From: Antedon mediterranea
Lineage: Eukaryota; Echinodermata; Crinoidea; Comatulida; Antedonidae
Length of the DNA stretch: 64,000 nucleotides
Assembly (NCBI RefSeq): GCF_964355755.1
Contig: NC_092679.1
Span: 16,794,932-16,858,931 of the forward strand
Direction: 5' to 3'
Made by a program: the position numbers and the translations under genes. Numbering within the stretch: position 1 is the first letter of the stretch; the number at the start of each line of letters is the position of its first letter. Below the pieces are notes generated by a model. It searched no databases and was not told the DNA's origin. It worked only from the letters and a program-made list of their open reading frames with translations. Below, one piece after another: positions 12,601-24,600 of this stretch.

Positions 12601-15600
12601 ATCGGCAAGGGTTCGAGGCTCACTCGTTCCATGGCTCTGGTGGTAGAACGAGTCTTCTCGGATAAGGACTATAAACCGTAGGTCCAGTGTACACATAGCT
12701 CATGTGGACTTTAAAGAACCTAGTAGTTCCTAATAGTACATCTTTCGAGACGAGTAGGGGGTTACCCCGGTGTACTAGTCCACACAAACACAGCCACTGT
12801 CACACACAGAAAGTGTGCAATTGGGACTGGACCGTTTTAGAGGTGTTTACCACCTGTTGGTCCAGATCCTTCACTAACAGTGTTAGTGAGAAGTTGAATA
12901 AATTAAAAAAAAAATCAAAAATACATATTTTTTTTAATTTAGCTATTTGTAAATATGTTGCTAACCTTTACTGCATAGCATTAAAAATGTATTAAAGTGT
13001 TATAAAAACCATTATTTTGTTGGTTTTTTCGAGGATGTTTCGTAAGATGACTCATACATGATTTGAACCAAGGTGTTATGGTTGTAGTGCCAAGTGTTAT
13101 TCTATTTAGTAACCTCAAATGAGCTAATTAGCAAGTCCTATTGACTTTATCTTAATTGCTAATTGGATGTTTGTTCAAGTAAGAAGAGCGAGAGTTATAA
13201 TTAATGATGCCTAATTAAACTACAGAATGATAATAATGATTGTAAAGGCATAGAGTACAGTGCTATCAATAATCGCCACTATTATCACCCAATCAATGAT
13301 GATGGAACTGACCTGTACTCTGGTGAATGATGATAGGCTATTGTGTGAGTTATATAACCCAGAAACAAGTACTCTAGTAGTAATACTTTGTAACGTTTAC
13401 ATTTTTCATCCCAATGGAAATAAGCCAATAAGCTTTTTAGGCTATCCTGCTGGAAATCTTTTATAAATGTATTATTTGTAATGTCAGTAATTTATGTTAT
13501 CACTTTGTATGCATTTTTTTTATGATGATTTATTTATTTATAAATTCAAATCAAATCAAATCAATAGTACATTGGTACACTGATGAAAGACAGCTCTGTG
13601 TACACTGATCCAACTTTATGTGACCAAAAAATGTGATGTGCCCATATATGGACATGATGATGTCATATCACTACCATATCTGGGCATATCATCACCATAT
13701 TTGGGCACATCACACTTTTGTTTGTCAAACTAGTTTAATAGTATGTACAGAGCTTAATGTTAGTCCGTCGGGACTAAACAGTGCCTTTAACTTACAATGT
13801 TTTTGATTAACTGTCTGACGTTATTTAGGTTATACTGTAACTACAGTAATGTACTACTGTAGACTGTAAATAAATTTTGTTGTTTTTAAAAATTTGATAT
13901 TTTATTTTAACTTTTTGAAATTGCATTGTTAAAGTACAGTAGGTTTGAGTAATTATACAGTACTTACAAAAAGATCTGATTACACTGTGTAATATTGATA
14001 GGGAAACCTTTGCTTTACTAACAATACATTAAATCAGGAAGAAAAGCCATATTTCAACTGTCATTGAAAAACTTAGATGTCAAAGGTCATTCAACTACTG
14101 CAGGTTTCAGTAAACTGCATGCAACGTTTTCTCTGCTTCTAATCTTACTGTACAGTAGCTACTCAAAGGATACCATACAATACATGTTTTCTCCATCTTG
14201 CTAACCATATAATATTATTTCTTTGTAGTGTGTAAAGACAAGGAATATTTGCCTGAGAGTTCGACGACAAGTTGGATTAGAACTAGAAGGTAAGAAAAAC
14301 AATGATGATAATGTTTTTTTTATCCTATTTATTTATTTGTTGGTGTTCAGTCACTTGGCTATATTCATATAATAACACCCTTCCTACTTTACACACCTAC
14401 TATGTGTGTTTTCACAGACGTAGGTCAATCCTCTAAACTGAGCCGTTCATACTGGTTAACTGCCGTGTTATGAACAGAACCGTGTTGATGTAGCGTTTCG
14501 TATAAATGGGCCCTTATTTAAGTTGGGTGTCTTTCATTGTCTTTCTATACCTTACAGTAGCCATGAGAATTTAAGTGGTTTGGTGGTCATAAAATGACCA
14601 CGGGGTTGTCAAATGCCTCTTCCAAAAAGTGGTCAGGCTGAAACCAAGTTGGTGGCTACACCCTGCAACATTCACTGTTTTTTTAAATACAGAGGTTTTA
14701 ATTGCATTCAAAATTTAATGTTGAAGAAATGAATGTGGTATGGTGGATATACAGTTGCTGTAATTATAACATTAATTGATGTCTGAAACAATTAGGAAAA
14801 AATACATTACATTATAAAAGTAAAAGTTAATTTATATTGGTTAGTGTGTACACCGGTAAGAGTGTGCACTGGTAATATTAAAAATAGACCTAATATCAAC
14901 TTAATTAATAACACTTTATTATTAGATATTTAATTAAACACTTTTATTGTGGTTTACCAGTTTGTCTTTGATATAACTTTGTTGAAAGTCAAAATGACAA
15001 AGTTTAATGTATTTTTGAAGAGTGCTTTTAATGGTCATAGACATACTGTAACAAGGATGATGCCATCTGTTAATATTATCATAATAAAATAATATTAAAC
15101 TTGCTTGAAGTCTACTAAACTGTATCAGTGTAAATGATTAACCACCTTATAATAACACATGTTAAAACTATTTGAAACAAATGTAAAATCCATTACTAAA
15201 ACAAATATAATTGTAATTGAGGATATTATTTTGACAGAATATTATGCAATTATTGTAACCATGTTGTTTAAATATGAGTCATTTTAACATGTATGTAATC
15301 GACAAGAAACAAGAATTTATTAAATAGCACCTCTGTATATTACAATTACATCTACCTAAATAAACATCTTTATTCTTAGTTGGTACATACAAAAGAAACA
15401 TTATAGATATGGTGTATGTATTGGGTTATTATGCAATTTATTGTAACCATGCTGTTATGAGTCATTTTAACATTTGTATTAAAATTAATCGGCAAAAAAA
15501 CATTATCAAATAGTACCTCTGTATATTACATCTAACTATTAAAGTAAACATCTTTAATATTGTTATGTGGTACATACATATTAAAAGGCTTGGTTTCCAC

Positions 15601-18600
15601 TAGTAGCATGCAATAGCGTACACGTAACGCACATGGTTTGCTAAAAAACGATGGATCAATCGAACTGTTGCTTGTGATTGGTCAACTTAATTGCAGTGTG
15701 CATTCGTTCTTACGTACCGTCCTATAGGAAGTTTAAAGGCCAATTTACATAAAGTTATTACCGTATATTTCGGTGTATAAGTCGCACCTGTGTATAAGAC
15801 GCACCCCTAACTGAGAGTAAAATATCAGTATTTTTTATATCGTCGGTGTATAAGACGCACCTTATATTTCATCAAAACAATGTTTTTTAAAATTGTAATC
15901 AATATTATTGTAATAATATATTTTGTTATATCTGCAACGGCGTCCTTTATTTAGGTTTTTTCTTACCTAGGCTCGGCCGCGCCCAGCCTCAACAGCCGCA
16001 ACATCGAGTGCATGACCATGTGTGTATACACGTACATGTGTGCTAGCCTCGCTCGATCATTTCGAGAGGGCGGACGTTTTCACGGACAATCGTATTCGAT
16101 TAGTATCCATGTATCTAAGAAGTGTATACGCTAGGTCCATGCTATAATCACCTGGATAATATACTAGTCGAATACCGTACACCATGTGGCCGCCAAGAAG
16201 GGCTTGCGCTGGGGGTACGGCGATCGTGCGTATAACTACTGTATAAATAAATACTATTCCAATCGTACGTACGTAAACGTTTACAAATGAAATTTTATCG
16301 CCATAATGAACAAATCTTTCCATCATATTTTTAGTATAACATCATGCTAAAATGCCTTGAAAACTAGGCAGAAGCAGGTTGCCGTTACGTTAGTTAGTTA
16401 CTTTAGCTAGGCCTAGCCTACTCAGGCCTAGCAAACGAGGTGACGATAGCCTAGGCCTATGTACAATCTGTGTGGTGAGGCATTTATGTTCGGTGTATAA
16501 GACGCACCCTTAATTTAGAGGTCAAATTTGCGTGTCAAAAGTGCGACTTATACACCGAAATATACGGTATTGGTAAACATTAAACAAATATATAGAATGT
16601 TATTTCTAATGACCATTTACACAAAACGTGGAGCGGAAGGATATTAAACGGAAACTCCCTCATGATAGATACAGATTCTATGTGAGACATACACGATTTT
16701 ACGCATACCGTTTCCGATTGTCTGTGTAAATTGGCCTTAAAAACATACATTTAAAAAAAAATGATTAGTCTTAATAATAGTTTACTGTAGTTAATAAATC
16801 GTACGATTACTGAAGGTGATATAAAACCAATCCAACTGTGAAATAAAAAGAATAATATGAGGATTGTTTGTAAAGAATTTGGTCAATATTATGACTCACA
16901 CTTAGGAAATATAGTTTAGTTACTGTTTGGTTGATCCCCTTCTTTGTACCTCTCAAACAATAAAGTACATAAGTCACTATATAAAGCTCTGCAAATGGGG
17001 GTTTTATCACTTCTATGCTTAAATGCCTCACAATATAAAGCTTTATTTTCATAACGCTATCAAGAGGCTAGCTAATAAATAGAACACAATTTCATTATAC
17101 ATTACAAGCACTATATTTGATTACATAATGGAAATAGATAAACACCACATAACACCAAATAATAGAGGAATGTATGGGTTGAAGAAATCATGATTCCGTA
17201 TGTTATCTTGTCCCTGTCTTAACAATTCTTGATGATATGAATCTCTTTTTAATGATGTCAAATTGTATTCTTTTTTTATTGTTTTTATTACATTACATTA
17301 ATTCCAACACGTTTGTTATTGTTTATTAATACTGTACAACAGTAAACAATATTGTTCTAAACAATATTGTTGAAACGTTTTTAGTTCATATTTTGAGGCA
17401 ACGATTTATCGCCATGTTTGATAAAAACAATACTAACTATTATCTACAGTTAGTTATCTATTATTAATAAATAGATTATATTTGTCATTCTTTGTGTTGA
17501 TTTAGAAAAGAATTCCAAAATTAACTCCCCATCGTCAATAAATTTCCCTACAATAGCAATGGAATCTTCCATTTGGCAGAAAGCCTCTGGAATGTAAGGT
17601 ATTCCAGATTAGCAAGGTCAGTGGTTTGTTGAGTCAGTGGCTGCTGTCCAACTTCTACCTTCCCTAAAAAATGATGTGGTGGTGGGCTGTCTTACAAAAA
17701 ACAATCGGATCGGAACGGAAGTAGTCAGAACATTATACATTTCTATGGATTGTTACATGTGGATAATAGATTATTGCTAAGAACTAAAGGTATCAAGGAA
17801 TAAAGCTGGTTACACTGGGAATTAATACTTTTTAAACTTGTTAGTTATTTGTTGGATATAATTTTAAATACTTGGGTGTGACATGTTGGCTTGCTTAGCC
17901 AAGTGCTATGGATTTAATAACAGTGGGATTCCTATTCACTTGTAATATAAGCTGTAACGACTGAGCTATAAATTCGTTCGTCCATGTTGTCTGTTGATAC
18001 ACAGCAGTGGAGTGGAGGTATTTCTTCTTTATAATTGCTATATTTAATTCTTAAAAACGTTGATTTTCTTTCACTTTCAATTTCATAAAAAAAAAATATT
18101 GTTATGTACATTTCATTTAGCATTGTTGCCATGTGGCTATTGACTACTTTAATATCTGTACAGACCATTATTATATAAAAAAATGTCTGTTGCTTTCAAA
18201 AGTCTAATTTTATCTTTAAAATAGTTATTTCCTTTTTAGTAAATATTATCTTAATTGTTGAATTTAGTTTTTTTTTGTAACTACAAAAGTTACCATGTCT
18301 ATAATTAGTTTTTTTGTTGTTGCATCACAAAATGACTTTATAATATTCATCATGTTTTATATTAACCAAATTTTAAAGTTAATTAATAATTTTAAATTAT
18401 GGTACTGTACATTGTTTGTCAATTATAATTCTATTTATAAAAATTATATTTTCCAATTCTAACTACCGTAAATCTGACAATGTTCTTTGTTTTTTGCACT
18501 TGTGAAACTTTTTCCAAACTTTTTTGGATATCAAGTTAATCTGAATTTAGTAAAACACTTAAGTTTGCACCCTCACCCCATCCACCTTTGTACAATACTT

Positions 18601-21600
18601 CAAACCACTGTATGGTATGTCTATCTGAGATATTAAATAGTGAAGATAAAACTACAGAAGATTATACTGTATGTACAGTACTACTGTAGGTTCACAGTCA
18701 GAGGAAAAATGGCAAAAGACTTCCTACTTTCTACGATTTTTATCAGTTAATCTATATCATGATATTGTTTTGACAACTCTTGTAAAATGACCACAGTGCT
18801 GATTTTGCCATTTTTTATTCTGTTCATTTCATCTGTTATTAACTATATTTCATTTCTTTTACAATTAATGACACTGGATAAATACGTAAAACACATACAA
18901 ACAAACATAAATATTGAAGCTGGGATACATTTAAAATTAAATTTTTTTTAATGAAAAAACAGAATTACAGAATGTCTAGTTTTCAACTCCCTGGTTTGAC
19001 CTTGTCAGCCATGTTTAGGTCAACTATGGAGGAATTTTGTTTATGGTCAGCTGTCAGCTACAGGAATCTTATAATAACCTTGATCTATGTTGGGTTGTCT
19101 TGCCCTTGGACTGATTTTACTGTTTGTACCAAAGTTGACAAGAACACAAGTTTTACTGTCAACAGTATCCACCTGGGCAGGGTCACACACCTCCTGAAAC
19201 TGTTGAGTTTATTTCAATAATTTATTGTTTATACTTCCTGGAAAGAGAAAGTTATGGACATTTTAATAACAGATTTATTTTCAAAACTAATATTAAAATA
19301 TATATATTATAAAATATATACCATATTAAAGTAGTACATTCTTCCCCAGGGTCAGTATGGTTATTACAGTAAGTGGTATAGTAATATTACAGTACGCCAA
19401 GTATTCATATTATTTGGGTTGGGGAGATTGTCTTAATACTTTTTAAACCTCAAAATTATTTTTATGTTTCATAACTGCAGGCCCCGAATTTTACCGCGGC
19501 CACCGCGGCCAGTGCCGTCGGTGCCCTCCCAGTTGGCCTCAATGCCCTCGAAAATTAATAGCACCCACGGCCACTACTGGCCTGCCCTTTTTTTTGCGTT
19601 GGCCGTGAGTGCCCTTCCCGAGTTTTACCACAATAAAAACCACTGAAGTAGATAGAAAATAATGTCAAGAATATCGGACGAGACGCAAAACTATCGCCTG
19701 TCTTCGTTGCAAAGGGGATTTCCCTAAAAAACGCATTTACTTAGAGAAAACATCGAACATATTTATATAACCAAAACAATATCGTCCCGGCCGCCGTGCG
19801 TGGTAAATAATGGTATAGATAGTACATTAAAATACAGTGGTGTACACTTTTAATAATAAAGCTAAAAACGTTCCTCGATCGGAGGTCACTGAAAGTATTA
19901 AAGTCGCACCACCCCCGCCTCAACAATCGAGCTAGCCGCCTTCGTTGAAAAAAAAATTACACACTCCTAGCCTAGCCTATCCTCCCGCCGCCGCCGCCGA
20001 ACCGATCAAGCACACGCGATTCAATACATTGGGAAAACAATTCCATTTGACGCACACGCACCCTCTGATAAGAAATTTCACACGAAGAGGATCGGTCGTT
20101 GGAAAAACAATTCCTTTTGACGTACACGCACCCTCTGATATGAAAATACCATGTGCGTTCCTGCATGGTGTAGTCCATTCCATTATACGTGTAAAATTAG
20201 GGGTGTCAACTTTTAGTACTAAAGTTAAACCGGTACCTCAACCCGAAGATCGTTGGAAGTATATTATATTTATATTTTATCGCACCCACCTCAATAATCC
20301 AGCCGACAGATCATCGAAAAATCTTGTTTAGCGACGTCGTACACTAAATTAACAAACGCGTTTTTACCGAACTCAAGGAAATGGTATAGTCCACAATACA
20401 CGTGCAGAAGCCTAAACAGAGAGAGGGGTCGGCGTCCGTCCGTGTTTTGAATTCTTATGAATATGGATTATACTAACAAAAAAGCTTCAGAAATCGAAAC
20501 TCGGAAAATAACAATAATTTATATTCTACAACATAATGTCATTGGCTTGATTTTTAGCGTGGTTAACACTCTGTGTATGAATAGTTGAAGGCCTACAAAC
20601 AAATTGTTTTTGTAACCTGTGTTCTCCGTCCGCTGCGCCTTTATAGTGTAGGGTCTTTACCTGTTAGGCCTGGCTTCACATGCCTTTTTTTTATCGCATT
20701 GTTTGAAACTAAACGAAACAACTGTGAACGCTAAACATCGTACCTTAATAATTATTATTTATATGGATCGTAAATACACTACATCTTTTTGTATTTCATT
20801 ATATATAAATATTACAGTCCTCTCCTACTACTACTACGCAATCTGATGAATAGGGGAAATTCACCCAAAAATGTTTGCGGGTAGAATTTTTTTTTTTTGA
20901 AAAAAATTCCACCCGGGCGCTCAACCGGAAACAAGCTATTTTTTAATTTTGGCCTAGTTATTAAAATATTTTTTAATTTTGGCCTTGGTGCCCCTTCGAT
21001 TTAAAACAAATGGCCTTGGTGCCCTCCCATTTGGCCTTGGTGCCCCTCAAATCAACGAAAACCGGAGGCCAAATGGCCTTGCCCCTAAAATCCCCAAATT
21101 CGAGGCCTGTAACTGGTTATGACTTGAAACATTAAGAAGGCATAGTATTATTGGACACTGTTTTTTTTGTATAAAATAAGATAATATCACACAGTATTCT
21201 TCCCCATGGTCAATTAGTTATACTTAAAATACTGTAGTTTGTGGTATGGTACAGTAATTTTATGCCAAATATTCATATTAATTGAAATTAATTGAATTGT
21301 CCCAACACTTTTCAAGCCTCAACATTATTATGTTTATCAAATCTAGTGTTTAACTTGTTTTGAATTAAAGCCTTTTAAGTATTGCACACTGTTTTTGTTT
21401 GAGTTTACAATTGTTTTTAAACAGATGTGGTTTTTACCTGAATGAAATATGAACATGCTTTTGAATAACTGTAGTGGTTTTTATTGATGATAATTTTAGT
21501 GATCAGATTGATTATATAAATCAAATACTTCCTGAATCAGAAAGCTATTGTAATACCAATTATTTCCGGTCTGTTTACTCATAGAGATAATATCTCTATG

Positions 21601-24600
21601 GTTCAATGTATAGGGCCTGTTTCTGCTGCATAAAAATAACCGGTTAAAATCGGTGTGAATAAATTAAAATCGGTGTGAATAAATTAACTCCATTTTCTTG
21701 GCAGCAGAAACAGGACAAATTTGTGGTAACCGGTTAAAAGGCAGCGCAAAATAACCGGTTAAAAACACCAATTTAAATCGGTGTTAGAACGCCGTTTAAC
21801 CGGTTATCGCTGGGCAATTCTTAGCTGCAACACGAAATAACGGTTATTTGATTGACAGTTGTGACCCCGGGTCAGATACCGTCGCATACGGTGTGTGTTT
21901 TCCTCGTGGTTTTGACAGTCGAACGAAGAAGTGAACATGTATGTGGATGAATGAAATCACAAGATATGTTATTCAGTTGTGGAGGGAGAGAAAGTACGGG
22001 GAAGGATGGCAGGCAATAGAAAAGAATCACAGATAATAAATAAGAGCATTTTTGCAAAAGTAAAAGAGGAATTTGGGGTGGAGTTCCGGGGACTACCCAA
22101 GCTAAGCAATTTGAGGCGTTAGTACACGCTCGCGAAGGGTATGGATGGTCCTATATTAACACCAAAACGGAAACAAAAGGGACTCAAAATGTTGCAAATA
22201 CCTACCAAACGATAGTAGATAATGGTTAATTAATTATGAAAACCCAAATTTTATAGCAAAAATCATCCGAATTTATGTTATAAACGATGAATTTAGCAAC
22301 AAAAACTTAATCCAAACGAGCGTATTTATGGCACGCCCTTAGTGCCTTTAATAGGAGAACAATGAACAATCTTAATTTGATCGTTTTATAAAATTTTTTT
22401 AGAAAAACATAGAAATGTGTTATTATTTATGTTAGTACATAATATTATGCGAAACAATGTTTAATACTCATTATTCTATTAAAGGCACTATGTGCGTGCG
22501 ATGTTCTATGACTTGGATACTCTCGTTTGATTTAAGTTTTTGTGGCTAAACTCGTCGTTTTTAACGCAAATTCGGATGATTTTTGCTATAAAAGTTAGGG
22601 TTTCATGAATCATAATTAATTAACAATTATCTACTCTCGTTTGGTAGGTATTGCAACATTCTAAGTCTCGTTTTTGTTTCCGTTTGGTTTTTTGTAGGAC
22701 CGCGCCCGCGAAAGACAACAGTCGTTCCACGTGGTAAGGGCCGTATCATCATCGCCTTTGTTGATGAATTTTAGGCTAGATAAAAATTATCCTAGGCGAT
22801 CGGGCGCTGCACGACCCTCCCCATGTTATTGAAGGCGCCATGAGAATTAATTTTATTAGCGATCAGTAAGTAGGCTTTACAAAAAACAAAACTTGTAGAC
22901 CTGTAGACAACATTTTATTATTTTAACATGTTTGAGATGTTCGGCGATATACACACGTGTGTACTGACGACGTCGATGTAAACAAACAGCCAACTTACTA
23001 CTTCCGTCTGAGTGTATTGCATTTTGGGTAATGATGACGTTTTGCTCGACGACCACCCATAGATTTAACCGGTTATTTCGGAGCACAAATTGAGCAGAAA
23101 CGCGGTCTTGTTATTGTTATCTATTTTTAATCTATTTTAAAATAACCGGTTAAATTGCGTTATGCAGCAGAAACAGACCCATAGTCAACTCCCCAAACTC
23201 TCCAGGCTAACTTCACACCATGGACCTATAAATTAGATAGGTCCGTGTTCACACTAAGACTATGACGGTATTAGTTTACGATGCTGATAGCATGGTCAAA
23301 TTGGGAACCACAGAAAAAATCCAACTTCTTCAGACACAAATTTAGAAGCTTTATTTATTAATCATGGAAATTTCACTTCCTGTTACTTAGTGTTAATGGG
23401 GGACCGTGTTTCCTGCAGAAAAAAATTAACTGATAAAAAGTAACCGATAATAAAATTCCTGTGGCAATGCCACGCAAGAAAAATTAACCAATAATTATTT
23501 CATTCAAATGAGATAATTTTCTGATTAATGCGATTTTTAAAGGAAGGAAGAAAAATTGTTGCGTTGTGATTGGGCACATGGTTGTTTGGTAATTCTGATC
23601 ATGGGCACTTAATTTTTTTTATTAATTATGTGATTAGTTAAAAAATGTTGTTATGGCCTACGGCCTACTGTAAGTTATGTTACATCATAAAAAAGATTCT
23701 GATTGGATAGAATGTTAAAATTCTTAGACACTGTACTATACATGCATCTTATGCCACATTTTTCAGAAACACTGACGGTACAAACAAAAGTTTTAGTGTC
23801 GTATGTTAATAAACCAACTAACTGTGTGAACACTCTAAGGGGACATAAGCTACACCAGACTTAAAATTAAAAAGTCCGTCTGTATTCAATACTAATTGTT
23901 TTTTTTTTTTTATTACAGGGGGTTCGCTTGGGCAGAATAACGTTCACGAAGCCTACGTCATTGCAGTAGACACTAATGCAAAAGAGAAGCTAGCTAAACT
24001 TACTGCACAAAAGAATGTGACGACCATAGATATGGCCACCATGCCACCTTTACAGCCAGCCAAAGAGAATGGTTTAAATGAACAGACTACCTACAGTTCT
24101 TCCAACTCCCCAGACTCTACAGCAAGAGCAAATGTGTCAATCTCAGACAAAGGTGCGTACGCACCATTACTAAGTAAAAACTCTCAAGGTACAACAGATA
24201 ATGTTGAACTACACACGTTAAACGGCCATCATTCAAATAAATCGGACAATAATTTTGGCTTTGTCAATGCTGCATTCGAAGATGAGCTAATAAACGGACA
24301 CGATGAACCGGTTGTGGTTACAATGCGCACAAAGACGCAAAAAACGCAACAGAAAAATGATAACACGCAGCAGAAGGATTACCATTCTGCTGATACTATC
24401 CCAAAGGGAGCGTTCAGGGAGATGGCAGTAGACTGCCCGGCAGATTTTGTCGCTGCGAGTGGTATGAAAAACCCACCAGAATCAGCAACACAAGTTCCAA
24501 ATGGGGCTTTACCACAGAACGGACATGATGTATCAACCAAGTATAAGGTAGGAGATTTCAAAATAATTGAGCTACTTGAATTACTGTAATGTTCTTACTT

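Larger units (their letters stand above)
11632..14228 (+). other. PALS1 intron B-C
   Basis: Contains a TTTAAAGATGTATTGTCC MITE copy, a copy of the GGTTACCCCGGTGTACTAG repeat and one AGCTCTGTCTACAC MITE. No gene seen. Confidence 0.8.
14290..23918 (+). other. PALS1 intron C-D, 9.6 kb
   Basis: Holds a nested MITE pair (15733-16740), a hAT-like element (19478-21109) and a Harbinger-like element (21613-23180). The stretches 14290-15590, 16745-19470 and 23185-23918 show only AT-rich sequence, with a small palindrome near 17340-17380. Confidence 0.75.

Noticed and set aside
16057-16326. 89-codon minus-strand frame inside the 15.8 kb DNA element
   Set aside because: No transposase motif, and the composition is unremarkable; kept only as a remark in the element entry.
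19945-20331. 128-codon frame and its minus-strand partners in the hAT-like element
   Set aside because: Created by two similar internal segments (acacgcaccctctgata); no protein family recognised.
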